Positions 33,766-44,000 of a stretch of 64,000 nt of DNA are shown here, one piece after another (the first letter of the stretch is position 1; each line of letters opens with the position of its first letter). The DNA is from Pyxidicoccus parkwaysis (GTDB taxonomy: Bacteria > Myxococcota > Myxococcia > Myxococcales > Myxococcaceae). The notes under the pieces were generated by a model. It was not told the DNA's origin, did no database searches, and saw only the letters and a program-made list of their open reading frames with translations. The stretch covers positions 5,384,001 through 5,448,000 of the forward strand of contig NZ_CP071090.1 in assembly GCF_017301735.1 (NCBI RefSeq). The letters run 5' to 3'. Made by a program: the position numbers and the translations under genes.

Positions 33766-35262
33766 TCAGAGCGGCCCACCCAGGTCGGCGTGCGGAGACG
33801 CGGACGCGGCGCGCTCTCCGTGGCCGATGCGCGAGTGCTTGCGGCCATAGCCGAAGTAGATGACCAGGCCGATGGCGAGCCACACCACGAGGCGCACCCA
33901 CGTCTCGATGCCCAGGCCCACCATCAACGACACGCAGATGAGGATGCCCATCACCGGAACGAAGGGGACGAAGGGCGTGCGGAACGGCCGGTTCAGCTCC
34001 GGGCTGCGGTAGCGCAGCACCAGCACGCCGCCACAGACGACCACGAAGGCGAACAGCGTGCCGATGGAGACGAGCTCCCCCAGCAGGCCGATGGGGAACA
34101 GCCCCGCCACCGCCATGGCCACCACGCCCGTCAGCAGCGTGGACGCGTAGGGCGTCTTGAAGCGCGGGTGCACGCGGGAGAAGAACGGCGGCAGCAGCCC
34201 GTCGCGCGACATGGCGTAGAAGATGCGCGGCTGGCCCATCAGCATGACGAGCACCACCGAGGCGAGGCCGGCAATCGCCCCCACGCTCACGATGGGCCGC
34301 AGCCAGTTGAGCGCCGTGCCGGCATTGGAGATGGCCACGTACACGGGCTCCGGCACGTTGAGGGTGCTATAGTGCGCCAGCCCCGTCATCACCGCCGCCA
34401 TCGACACATAGAGCAGCGTGCAGATGGCCAGGGAGCCGAGGATGCCCACCGGCAAATCCTTCTGCGGATTGCGCGTCTCCTGCGCGGCGGTGGACACGGC
34501 GTCGAAGCCGATGAAGGCGAAGAAGATGACGCCCGCCCCCGAGAGGATGCCGCTCCAGCCGTAATGGCCGAAGTGGCCGGTGTTCTCCGGGATGAAGGGC
34601 GTCCAGTTGGCCGGCTGCACGTGGAAGGCGCCGAAGACGATGACCAGCAACACCACCGTCACCTTCACGACGACGATGATTGTGTTGACCCGCGCGGACT
34701 CGTGCACGCCCACGCAGAGCAGCACCGTGAGGAGCCCCACCAGCAGCACCGCCGGCAGGTTGACGATGGCGCCGGTGAGGTGCGGCACGTGCGAGCCCGC
34801 GGCCACCTCGAAGGGCGCGGTGATGAGCTCGCGCGGCAGGTCGAGGTGGAAGTAGTCGCGCAGGAACGAGGTGAAGTAGCCGGACCAGCCCACCGCCACC
34901 GTCGATGATGCGAAGAGGTACTCGAGGATGAGGTCCCAGCCGATGACCCAGGCCACCAGCTCGCCCAGCGTGGCGTAGCCGTAGGTGTACGCGCTGCCCG
35001 CGACGGGAATCATCGCGGCGAACTCCGCGTAGCACAGCCCCGCGAAGAGACAGCCCACGCCCGCGAGGATGAAGGCCAGGATGATGGCCGGCCCGGAGTG
35101 CTGCGCCGCCGCCGTGCCCGTCACCACGAAGATGCCCGCGCCGATGATGGCGCCCACGCCCAGCAGCGCCAGTTGGAAGCCCGTCAACGTGCGGCGCAGG
35201 TCCTGCCCCGCGCCCTCGTCGCCCTGGAGCTGGGCGATGCTCTTCTTCGACCAGATACCCAT
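33766..35262 (-). CDS. APC-superfamily amino acid permease (cationic amino acid transporter type)
   Basis: 498 aa with about 12-14 membrane helices. VGAIIGAGIFVVTGTAAAQHSGPA is the substrate-binding TM1 consensus of APC transporters, and CYAEFAAMIPVAGSAYTYGYATLGELVAWVIGWDLILEY (in adjoining parts) corresponds to TM2-TM4. The C-terminal half, FIGFDAVSTAAQETRNPQKDLP, matches YfnA/CAT-type permeases. It imports amino acids by proton symport or exchange. It is convergent with the carbonic-anhydrase-like gene, 3 nt apart. Confidence 0.9.
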   Translation of the reverse strand: MGIWSKKSIAQLQGDEGAGQDLRRTLTGFQLALLGVGAIIGAGIFVVTGTAAAQHSGPAIILAFILAGVGCLFAGLCYAEFAAMIPVAGSAYTYGYATLGELVAWVIGWDLILEYLFASSTVAVGWSGYFTSFLRDYFHLDLPRELITAPFEVAAGSHVPHLTGAIVNLPAVLLVGLLTVLLCVGVHESARVNTIIVVVKVTVVLLVIVFGAFHVQPANWTPFIPENTGHFGHYGWSGILSGAGVIFFAFIGFDAVSTAAQETRNPQKDLPVGILGSLAICTLLYVSMAAVMTGLAHYSTLNVPEPVYVAISNAGTALNWLRPIVSVGAIAGLASVVLVMLMGQPRIFYAMSRDGLLPPFFSRVHPRFKTPYASTLLTGVVAMAVAGLFPIGLLGELVSIGTLFAFVVVCGGVLVLRYRSPELNRPFRTPFVPFVPVMGILICVSLMVGLGIETWVRLVVWLAIGLVIYFGYGRKHSRIGHGERAASASPHADLGGPL

Positions 35263-35357
35263 GGCGCGGCAGTCAACACCGGCGCCCCTTCAATCGGAAG
35301 CGCCGTTTGACGCCGCGCCGCGTGATGTCAACCACTGCGGGCCCGGCTCACCGGGCC

Positions 35358-36062
35358 TCAGCCGCGGCGCCAGACAGCCGGGTGGTACGTCTGCGTGCGC
35401 CGGTCCTCGCGCCGCTCGCGGCGGTCCTCGCGCTGTTCACGCCGGTCCTCGCGCAGCTCCTGGTGCCCCTGACGGATTTCCTGCTCGCCCAGCTGGATGA
35501 GCTCCACGATGAGCGCGCGCTTGCGGTTCAGCGCCCCGCCCCGCCGCAGTCCCTCCAGCTCCGACAGCTCGCGGGCAATCACCTGGCGCGAGCGCAGCGA
35601 GGCCATCTCCGCCCTCGCGTCGCGCCGGTCATCCGCCACGTCGCGGCGGTCATCGCGCACGTCACGGCGGTCATCCTGGTACGCCCCGCGCCGGCGCCAG
35701 GCGGCATCATCGCGCGCCTCCCACTGCTCGGCGCGCAGCTCGCGCTCGCTGCGGCGCGCCTCGCGCACGTCCGAGCGCAGCTCCGCGCGGCTCTCCGCCA
35801 GCTCCGCCCGCAGCAGCCCGCGCAGCGTGGCCTCCACGGCCTCCATCTCCCGCTCGTTCCGGCGGGCCCACGCGTTGTCGTAGCGAGCGAGCACGGCCTT
35901 CAGTTCCTCTACGTCACGCTTGTCGTCGCGCAGCTCGCGGCGGTCCTGGCGAACTTCCTGGTGGTCCTGGGCACGCTCCACGCGGTTGCGGCGGGAGTCG
36001 GCGGCCTGGGCGCTGCCGGCGAAGAGAAGGGCGGCGACCAGAGCGGAAGAAAGGCGGTTCAT
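35358..36062 (-). CDS. secreted, highly charged helical protein
   Basis: 234 aa. The signal peptide MNRLSSALVAALLFAGSAQA is followed by an almost entirely helical Arg/Asp/Glu-rich chain. Short repeats such as DDRRDVRDDRRDVADDRRDA and REDRREQREDRRERREDRR could form a single alpha-helix or coiled coil. GAGGA lies 7 nt before ATG 36062. The protein is periplasmic and of unknown role. Repetitive codons make the gene prone to slippage. Confidence 0.72.
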   Translation of the reverse strand: MNRLSSALVAALLFAGSAQAADSRRNRVERAQDHQEVRQDRRELRDDKRDVEELKAVLARYDNAWARRNEREMEAVEATLRGLLRAELAESRAELRSDVREARRSERELRAEQWEARDDAAWRRRGAYQDDRRDVRDDRRDVADDRRDARAEMASLRSRQVIARELSELEGLRRGGALNRKRALIVELIQLGEQEIRQGHQELREDRREQREDRRERREDRRTQTYHPAVWRRG

Positions 36063-36400
36063 GGGGGTGTCCTCGGTGGGCTCGGGGGCCCGTTGTCGCG
36101 TTCGGGAAGATGGACGGGAGTAGCGCCACTTTATTCGCGGCAAGGCCAGTCACTGGAGGGCCCGGGAGTGCACCCACACCGCTCCCAGGCGCATCAGGAC
36201 CTACACCTCTTCCATGGCGCCGCACAAGCGGAAGCCCCCTTCGCGCCCCACGCTCCGTGCTGGACGACCTGGCTTCTCCGTGAGCGCACGAAGCCCGGCG
36301 ACCGGGCAGCCGCGCACTGGCGGCGCCATGAAAAAAGAGGCCCGGACCACCAAGCGGGTAGGGTCCGGGCCTCCGGTACTTCAGACAGCCAGGGCCGTGA
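36063..36400. other. intergenic stretch containing one terminator
   Basis: 338 nt between two minus-strand genes. Apart from the terminator at 36331-36373 and the ribosome binding site of the charged protein, I see no conserved element. Confidence 0.4.
36331..36373 (-). terminator. rho-independent terminator of the BNR-propeller gene
   Basis: On the minus strand: GAGGCCCGGACC (36373-36362), 13-nt loop, GGTCCGGGCCTC (36348-36337), then TTTTTT (36336-36331). The stem is 12 bp and perfect, with a proper U-tract 27 nt beyond the stop at 36401. Confidence 0.92.
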
Positions 36401-38773
36401 CTACGGCCTCAGCTCCCAGACGGAGCGGCCGAACGTCGCGGCGCGCACCAGGCTGGAGTCCGGCAGGATGGCGACGTCCGTCACGTTGACCAGCGGCATG
36501 CCGGCACCGAAGCGCGTCCACGAGGCGCCCGCGTCGGTGGAGCGGTACACGCCCAGGTGCGTGGCGGCGTACAGCGTGGTGTTGCTGCCGGGGTCCACGG
36601 CGACGGTATTCACCGGCACGCCCGCGGGCAGGCCGTTCTCGATGACCGTCCAGCTCGCGCCGAAGTCGGTGGACTTCCACAGGTGGTTCTTCGTCCCGTC
36701 CGGCGCCACCGAGCCGACGTAGACGGTGTTCGCGTTGGTCGGGTCGAAGGTGATGTCGCTCAGGCTGAGGCCGTTGTTGGGCAGCGCCGCGGGCGTCGTC
36801 CAGGTGGAGCCGCCGTTGTTGCTGAGGAACACGCGGCCGCTGTTGGCGACCACGCCCACCACGTTGCCGTTGGACTTCGCCGCGCCCACGTTGCGGATGA
36901 AGAGGCTGGTGGTAGGCAGGCCGCTGACGCCGAGCGCGGTCCACGAGGTGCCGAAGTTCGTGGACTTGTACACCTTGGTGTTGGAGTGCGTGTAGACGGT
37001 GTTGCCCGTAGCGTCCGCCGGGCCCAGGGCCAGGCGCGTGGTGAACGGCGCGGTGCTGCTGTTGTTGCACTCGGTGATGCCGGAGCACGCGGACGTCCAG
37101 TTGAGACCGCCGTCGGTGCTGCGCTGGATGCGCGCGTAGTACAGCGAGCCGAGCATCAGGCTGGCGTTGGTCGGGTGGATTTCGCAGTCGAACCCGTCGC
37201 CGCCAATCTCCTGGTTGTAGACGGCGGTGTTGCTCACGCGCACGCGGGTGCCGTTGTCCTGCAGACCCGCGATGACCGCGTCGCGATTGGCCGCGGAGAT
37301 ACCGATGTCGTAGATGAGGTGCGAGGCGATGCCCACGTTCATCGAGTCGCTGAAGGTGGCGCCGCCGTCGGTGCTGAAGAAGAGGCCGCCGTCATTGCCC
37401 ACGTAGAGCTTCGTGCCCGTGGGGTCGAACGTGGCCGCGTGGAAGTCCGCGTGCACGTACGGCAGGGAGAACTGCCCCAGCCAGTTGGTGACCTGGGAGT
37501 ACGTGGAGCCGCCGTCCGTCGTCTTCGCCAGGTGCAGCGCGCCGCCGAAGAAGACGAGGTTCGGGTCCGTCGGGTGGACGACGAGGAGCTGGTCGTACCA
37601 GCCCTGGGTGTTGAAGACGGTGCTGACGGTGCGGCCTTCCGCGTTGCCGTTCTTGTAGCGCTTGCCGCCCGCGGACAGGGCCGTGAAGGAGACACCGCCG
37701 TTGGTGGACTTGTAGATGTCCGCGAGGTCACCGCTGGGGTTGGCCGCCAGCGCGTAGACGGTGTTGCGGTTGGACGGCGCCGCGGCGACGGTGATGCGCT
37801 CCAGGCCCGCGGTGGAGGTGACGCCCGTGGCGCGCGTCCACGTGGCCCCGTTGTCGCTGGAGGACCAGACCTGTCCCTGGTTCGTACCGCTGGCGAGGGC
37901 CGGGTCCGCGTCGATGGTGGCGACGAACTTCGTGCCGCCGGTCCACTCAATTGACCAGCCGTACGGCACGCCGGCGAAGCCGGTGCTCAGGGAGATGGCC
38001 GACCACGAGGCGCCCGCGTCCACCGAGCGGAAGAGGCCCGCGTTGGTGGCGGCCAGGACGATGTTGCTGTCGCCCGGGGCGACGATGAGGTCCGCAATCT
38101 CCGTGGCGCTGCCGAGGTACACCGGGTTGAACCAGGTGTTGCCGCCGTCCGTGGACTTCACCAGGCCGATGCCCGTGCCGTCGAACGGGTCTCCCAGGCC
38201 CAGGTACAGCGTGTTGCTGTTGTTCGGGTCCATGGCCAGCGAGCCGGTGGACAGGCTGCCCAGCGTTTCAGAACGGGGCGTCCACGTGGTGCCGCCGTCG
38301 ATGCTCTTCCAGACGCCGCCACCGGAGAAGGCCACGTAGATGATGGAGGGGTTGTTCTTGTCGACGATGATGTCGCGCACGCGGCCCGCGTCCGTCTTGT
38401 TCAGGCTGGTGCTGCCGTTCTGCATGTAATTGGCCTTGGTGGGGCCAATGTTGACCCACGTCGTGCCCGTGGCGGCGATGGACGCCGTCGGGTCTCCCGA
38501 CGCGGTGAGCGGGTTGCTCGTGCCGGGCAGCATGGAGGCGTACTTCGCGCGCTCCTTCGCGGCCGCGTCATTCATGAACTTGCGGAATGACGCGGACCAC
38601 GGGCCGCCCTTGCGGAACTCCTTGCCGTGCGGCTTGCCGTAGGACTCGTTGTACCACTCGTCCATCGCCCGCTTGCGCGCGTTCGGGTCGTCCTTCTCTC
38701 CCGCGAATGACGCACCGCTCATGACGAGGACTGCTGCCGCGACCAACCGTTGCCATTTCTTCGACTGAGACAT
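36401..38773 (-). CDS. secreted BNR/sortilin-type beta-propeller protein
   Basis: 790 aa. The Sec signal peptide MSQSKKWQRLVAAAVLVMSGASFA is preceded by GGGAG 6 nt before ATG 38773. About twelve Asp-box-like repeats of the form (S/T)-x-D-x-G-x-(T/S)-W are visible (SIDGGTTW, STDGGNTW, SVDAGASW, SSDNGATW, STDFGASW, STDAGASW and others), so one or two propellers are expected, as in sialidase-like or xyloglucanase GH74-like proteins. The catalytic residues of those enzymes are not identifiable by eye. It is probably an extracellular binding protein or glycosidase. Confidence 0.83.
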   Translation of the reverse strand: MSQSKKWQRLVAAAVLVMSGASFAGEKDDPNARKRAMDEWYNESYGKPHGKEFRKGGPWSASFRKFMNDAAAKERAKYASMLPGTSNPLTASGDPTASIAATGTTWVNIGPTKANYMQNGSTSLNKTDAGRVRDIIVDKNNPSIIYVAFSGGGVWKSIDGGTTWTPRSETLGSLSTGSLAMDPNNSNTLYLGLGDPFDGTGIGLVKSTDGGNTWFNPVYLGSATEIADLIVAPGDSNIVLAATNAGLFRSVDAGASWSAISLSTGFAGVPYGWSIEWTGGTKFVATIDADPALASGTNQGQVWSSSDNGATWTRATGVTSTAGLERITVAAAPSNRNTVYALAANPSGDLADIYKSTNGGVSFTALSAGGKRYKNGNAEGRTVSTVFNTQGWYDQLLVVHPTDPNLVFFGGALHLAKTTDGGSTYSQVTNWLGQFSLPYVHADFHAATFDPTGTKLYVGNDGGLFFSTDGGATFSDSMNVGIASHLIYDIGISAANRDAVIAGLQDNGTRVRVSNTAVYNQEIGGDGFDCEIHPTNASLMLGSLYYARIQRSTDGGLNWTSACSGITECNNSSTAPFTTRLALGPADATGNTVYTHSNTKVYKSTNFGTSWTALGVSGLPTTSLFIRNVGAAKSNGNVVGVVANSGRVFLSNNGGSTWTTPAALPNNGLSLSDITFDPTNANTVYVGSVAPDGTKNHLWKSTDFGASWTVIENGLPAGVPVNTVAVDPGSNTTLYAATHLGVYRSTDAGASWTRFGAGMPLVNVTDVAILPDSSLVRAATFGRSVWELRP

Positions 38774-38927
38774 CGACGCTCCCGCGGGGTTGAAAGGGGT
38801 CGCCCGTGACTTCAAAGATGTGGGGGTTTCCGGCTTAATGGAATCCGGGGCAGAGCCCCCGAATCCCACGCCTACCCTGGAAGACTCCGTCCAGCCTCGA
38901 GCGGCCACACACACTCCCCGGACGTCT

Positions 38928-40133
38928 ATGATTCACAACGACATGACCTCTCCGTACGCCGCGCACTTCCCCGCCCTGCGCTCTGGCTTCAGCTACTTGG
39001 ACAATGCCGCCGGGGCGCAGGTGCCCACGCACACCATCGATGCCATCTCGCAATTCCTCTCCAGCGGAAGCTGCAACGTGGGTCAGCCCTACCCTGCCTC
39101 GATTGCCGCCACGGAGTTGAAGGCACGCGCGCGGGCGGCCACGGCGGAGTTCCTCCACTGCCAGCCCGAGGAGGTCATGCTGGGCACCAGCGCCACGGCG
39201 CTCACCTTCCAGTTGGGGCGCGCCTGCTCGCGCCTCTTTCGGGCAGGCGACGAGGTGGTCATCTCCGAGCTGGAGCATGAGTCCAACGCGACGCCCTGGC
39301 GGATGCTGGAGACCCAGGGCGTGGTGGTGAAGACATGGCGCGCGCGCTGGCCGGAAGGGGTTCTGGAGCCAGCGGACCTGCGCGCGCTGCTCGGCCCCCG
39401 CACGCGGCTGGTGGCGGTGACGGCCGCGGCCAACTCGGTGGGAGCCACGCCGGACGTGGCCGCCGCTGTGGAGCTTGCGCACGGCGTGGGCGCGTGGGTC
39501 ATCGTGGATGCAGTGCACGCCAGCCCGCACCACCTGCCGGACGTGAAGGCCTGGGGCGCGGACTTCGTCACCTTCTCCCAGTACAAGGTCTTCGGCCCGC
39601 ACCTGGGCTGCCTGTACGTGCGCCGTGAATTGCTACCCGCACTGCCGGCGGACAAGCTCTGGTTCGTGCCGGACGACAGCCCGCAGAAGTTCGAGCCGGG
39701 CACCGCCAACCACGAAGGCCTGGCCGGCTGGCTGGGCTCACTGGCGTATCTGCGCGAGGTGCTCGGCGGAGGGCAGCCGGGGCGCGCGGGATTGGAAGCG
39801 GCGTTCCGGCGAATCGAGTCCCTGGAGCAGCCGCTGCTGGAGTCCACGCTGGAGCGGCTGCTCGCCCACCCGCGCGTGCGGCTGTACGGCCCGCGCGAGC
39901 CGAAGGGACGCGTGGCCACCTTCTGCTTCAACGTGCAGGGCGTGCCGCCTCGCGCCGTGGCGGAGCACCTGGCGGCTCGAGGTGTGGGCGTGGCCGCGGG
40001 CCACTACTACGCCACGCTGGCCGCGCAGGCGCTGGGCCTCATGCCCGACGGCGCGGTGCGCGCCTCGCTGCTGCACTACAACACCGCCGCGGACGTGGAC
40101 CGGTTCATCGCCGGGCTGGACTCCTTCCGCTGA
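38928..40133 (+). CDS. cysteine desulfurase-like class V aminotransferase
   Basis: About 401 aa PLP enzyme. FSYLDNAAGAQVP at the N-terminus, the His in ISELEHESNATPW, DAVHASPHH with the PLP-ring Asp, and Lys220 in FSQYKVFGPHLGCLYV (Schiff-base Lys) define the family. The catalytic Cys loop of NifS/SufS is not evident, so a desulfurase function is unproven. ATG 38928 or 38943 could be the start. It lies 11 nt before the sigma-factor gene and is probably the first gene of that operon. Confidence 0.82.
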   Translation: MIHNDMTSPYAAHFPALRSGFSYLDNAAGAQVPTHTIDAISQFLSSGSCNVGQPYPASIAATELKARARAATAEFLHCQPEEVMLGTSATALTFQLGRACSRLFRAGDEVVISELEHESNATPWRMLETQGVVVKTWRARWPEGVLEPADLRALLGPRTRLVAVTAAANSVGATPDVAAAVELAHGVGAWVIVDAVHASPHHLPDVKAWGADFVTFSQYKVFGPHLGCLYVRRELLPALPADKLWFVPDDSPQKFEPGTANHEGLAGWLGSLAYLREVLGGGQPGRAGLEAAFRRIESLEQPLLESTLERLLAHPRVRLYGPREPKGRVATFCFNVQGVPPRAVAEHLAARGVGVAAGHYYATLAAQALGLMPDGAVRASLLHYNTAADVDRFIAGLDSFR

Positions 40134-40144
40134 CGGCCCGCGCC

Positions 40145-41029
40145 ATGGACGCCACGGAGCCCCTGCGGTCCTTCCTGGAGGGTGCGGCGCGCCCCGTGGC
40201 GCCCGGGGAAGCGGACGTGCTCACCGGACTGCTCGGGGAGGCCCTGTCCCGGGCTCGCGCGGCGTGGCCGGGCGTGGAGGTCTCGTCCGAGGACTTCGCG
40301 CGCCACCTGGGAGCGCGCGTGGCGCGGGAGGCACCGCTGGCGGAAGGACTGCGCGCCCTCGCGGCGGAGGACCTCTACCTCGCGCGTGCGTGCCTCGCGG
40401 GAGACCGCACCGCGCTCGACAACCTCCAGCGCGCGGTGCTGGTGCCGGTAGGGCGTGCGGTGCGGCGGGTGGATGCGTCGGATGTCTTCGTGGACGAGGT
40501 GCTCCAGCTCACACGGATGAAGCTGCTGGTGGGTGGCGCACGCCAGGAGCCGCGCCTGGCCGAGTACGCCGGGCGGGGTGCGCTGCGCCGCTGGACGGAG
40601 GCCGTGGCCCTGGGTGTGGCGGTGGCGCTCAAGCGCGGGACGGTGAAGGCACTGCCGCTGGACGACGCGCCGCTCGTCTCGGAATTGCGTACTGCGGACC
40701 CGGAGCTGGCGCTGATGCAGGAGCGCTACCGCCCCGCCTTCCGCGCCGCCTTCGCGGAGGCGCTGTCCGGCCTGTCGCCCCGGGACAGGAACCTCCTGCG
40801 GCTGAGCCTGGTGCAGAACCTGGGCGTGGAGTCGCTGGGCGTGCTGCACCAGGTGCACGCGTCCACCATCTCCCGCTGGCTCGCGCGCGCCCGCCAGTCC
40901 CTGCTGACGGATACCCGCGCCGCGCTCTCGAGGAGGCTGGCGTTGAGCACCTCGCAGCTCGACAGCCTGCTGCGCGTCATGGACGCAAGCCTCGCCGTCA
41001 GCCTGTCCTCCCTGCTGGACGAAGGATGA
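40145..41029 (+). CDS. RNA polymerase sigma-factor-like protein, sigma-70/ECF type
   Basis: 294 aa. A middle segment (LARACLAGDRTALDNLQRAVLVPVGRAVRRV...FVDEVLQLTRMKLLVG) resembles region 2, and the C-terminal LSPRDRNLLRLSLVQNLGVESLGVLHQVHASTISRWLARARQ (in adjoining parts) is the region 4 HTH. Region 2 is weakly conserved, as in the myxobacterial group of sigma-like proteins encoded beside Ser/Thr kinases. It ends 4 nt before the kinase gene whose first domain is an anti-sigma zinc finger, so the kinase probably controls it. Confidence 0.75.
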   Translation: MDATEPLRSFLEGAARPVAPGEADVLTGLLGEALSRARAAWPGVEVSSEDFARHLGARVAREAPLAEGLRALAAEDLYLARACLAGDRTALDNLQRAVLVPVGRAVRRVDASDVFVDEVLQLTRMKLLVGGARQEPRLAEYAGRGALRRWTEAVALGVAVALKRGTVKALPLDDAPLVSELRTADPELALMQERYRPAFRAAFAEALSGLSPRDRNLLRLSLVQNLGVESLGVLHQVHASTISRWLARARQSLLTDTRAALSRRLALSTSQLDSLLRVMDASLAVSLSSLLDEG

Positions 41030-41033
41030 AGCC

Positions 41034-44000
41034 ATGAGCCCGACGTCCCTCCCCGGCTGCCTCGACGAGACGCAACTGCTCGACCTGGCCGACGGTGTGG
41101 CACCGGAGTCCCTGCGCGCGAGCGCCGAAGCGCACCTCGACGGCTGCGCCACATGCCGCGAATTGCTCGCGGGCTTCCTCCACGCGAGGGCCCCGGTGCC
41201 GTCCGGAAGCCAGGTGGCCGTCGCGCCCACGCAGGCCGTCACCACCCTCATCGAGGACACGCGGGCGTCCACCGGCCCCCGCATCCGCACGCTGGAGCGT
41301 GGCACGCTGCTGGGCCGCTACGTGGTGCTGGAGCGGCTCGGTGCCGGGGGCATGGGCGTGGTGTATGCGGCGTATGACCCGGGCATCGACCGGCGCATCG
41401 GCCTGAAGCTGGTGCAGGCCGCGCCCGGCGTGGAGGGTGCCACCGAGCGGCTCCTCGACGAGGCCCGCGCCGCGGCCCGCACGCAGCACCCGCACGTCGT
41501 CGGCGTGCATGACGTGGGCGTCGCCGGAGACATCGTCTTCATCGCGATGGAGTTGGTGGAAGGCGGCACGCTGCGCCAGCACCTCGCCGCGCACCGGCGG
41601 GGCTGGCGCGAGGTGGTGCGCCTGTATCTCCAGGCCGGGCGGGGGCTCGCGGCCGCGCACGCGGCGGGCGTCGTCCACCGCGACTTCAAGCCGGACAACG
41701 TACTGGTGGACCGCACCGGACGTGCGCGCGTGACGGACTTCGGGCTGGCGCGCTTCGCCTCCTCGACGGAGGCCGCCCTCCCCTCGCCCACGAGTCCAGG
41801 CACGGACAGGGGAAGCGGCAACGCGGGCGTGGCGACGTCGGTGGCGGGCACGCCGGGTTACATCGCCCCGGAGGTGCTTGCGGGCGGTCCGGTGGACGCG
41901 CGCTCGGACCAATACAGCTTCTGCGTCGCGCTGTACGAGGGCCTCTATGGGATGAGGCCTGATGCTCCCGGTGCGCGCGAGGCGCAGGAGCGCGCCTCCG
42001 TGCCTCGCGCCGTGCATGCCGCCGTGGAGCGGGGCCTCGCCCCGGTACCGGAGGAGCGCCATGCGTCGATGGACGCGCTCCTCACCACGCTGGAGCGGAC
42101 GGTGTCCCCGCGCGCGGCCCGGTTCGCCGGAGGCCTGGGCGCGGGCATCGGCGTGGCCGCGGCCCTGGCGTCCATCTTCATCGCGCGTGGGCCGCAGCCA
42201 TGCACGGACAGCCTCCAGCGACTGTCGGGCACCTGGGACTCGGCGCGCGGCGCGGCGCTGGAGCGGACCTTCCGTGACTCGGGATTGCCCGGCGCGGCCT
42301 CCGTGTACACGGCCGTGCGCCAATCACTGGACGCGTACGCGGCGGCATGGGCGGGCGCACACCGCGAAGCGTGCGAGGCCACGCGGGTGCGGGGCGAGCA
42401 GTCCGAGGCATCCATGGACCTGCGCATGCACTGCCTGGAGCGTCGCAAGCGCGAACTGGGCGCCACGGTGGACCTGCTCCTCGCGGGAGAGTCGGACGCG
42501 GTGCTGAGCGCACCCAAGGCGGTGCGGGGACTGACGCCCGTCTCCGCGTGCGCGGACGTGGAGGCGCTCGCCCGTCCCGTGCCGCTGCCCACGCGAGGGC
42601 CCGAGGCCGCGCGCGTCCAGGCCGCATACGACAGGCTCGCGGAGGCGCTGGCCCGAGACAACGCCGGGCGCTGGCAGGAGGCCGCGAGCCAGGCGGCCTC
42701 GGTGGCCGCGGAGGCGGAGGCCGTCGGCTACAAGCCACTGCTCGGTGAGGCGCTGCTCACCGAGGGGCGTGCCCTGCAACACCTGCGGCAGGAGAAGGAC
42801 GCGGCGGCGCGACTGCGCCGGGCGGCCCTGGCCTCGCAGGCGGGCCGAGATGACGCGCGCGCAGCGGAGGCCTTCGCCCACCTCGTCTTCGTGGACGGTG
42901 AGCTGGCCGAGCGGCCGGAGCAGGCGGAACTGTGGCGCGAGCTGGCGCAGTCACTGCTGGAGCGCATCGGCGGAGATGACGGCCTGGAGGCCACGCTGGC
43001 CTACCACGAGGGGCTCGTGCTGGAGCGACAGGGCCGCTCGGCCGAAGCCCTCCCCCTCCTCCACAAGGGCCTCGCCATGCGCGAGCGGGCCTATGGAAAG
43101 GACCACGCCAACCTCGTGGAGGTGCTGCTCTCGCTGGCCACCACGCAGCGGAGCCTGGGCCAGGCAGAGGAGGCGCTGGCCACCCAGCAGCGTGCGCGCG
43201 CCATCCTCGTGCGCACCTTCGGACCGGACCATCCCTACGTGGCGATGACGCTCAACAACATCGCCGGCTCGTACGCCGCCCTGCAACGGTACGACGAGGC
43301 GCTCGCGGCCTTCGCGGAGAGCATGGCCACCTTCGAGCGCGCCCACGGTCCGGGGCAGCCGCTGCCGTACATCCTCGGCCTGTACGGCAACATGGGCGTG
43401 GTGCACTTCATCCGCGAGGACTTCGAAGCGGCGCGGCGCACGCTGGAGAAGGGCTGGCGGCTGGCGCAGGAGCACCGTCCACCGGGCCACCCGGACCGGG
43501 CCTCGCTGGCGGGGCCGCTGGCGCTCGCGCTGGCACACCTGGGGCGCACCGACGAGGCCCTGCACATGGTGGACGCCATCCACGCGGAGCTGGACGCCGC
43601 GGAGGCGGAGGGCCGGCAGAGCGTGCGCAACGCGGAGCTGATGGAGCAGGAGGCCCATGTGCTGCTGCGGATGCGCCGCTTCGAGCAGTCCGCGAGCGCG
43701 GCGCGGCGCGCGGCGGTGATGCTGCGCGCGCTGAAGGCCGAGGATGCGCTGGCGGGCGCCCTCTCCACGCTGGGCATGGCGCTCCTGGGCGCCGACCACC
43801 TCGCGGAGGCGGAGCGCGTGGCCCGTGAAGCGCTGTCGCTGCGCGAGCACCTGCCGGAGCCACAGGCGGCGGCCCTGGCGGAGCCCCGGGCCGTGCTGGG
43901 TCAGGTCCTGCTGGAGCGAGGAGACGCGGCTCGTGCCCGCCCGCTGCTGGAGCAGGCCATCGCGGACTGGGAGAAGGAGGGGCAGAGTGCGCTCAACCTG

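Noticed and set aside
35400..36000. CRISPR-like repeats in the charged-protein region
   Set aside because: The repeats are coding, in frame and irregular (Asp/Arg codon runs), without spacers.
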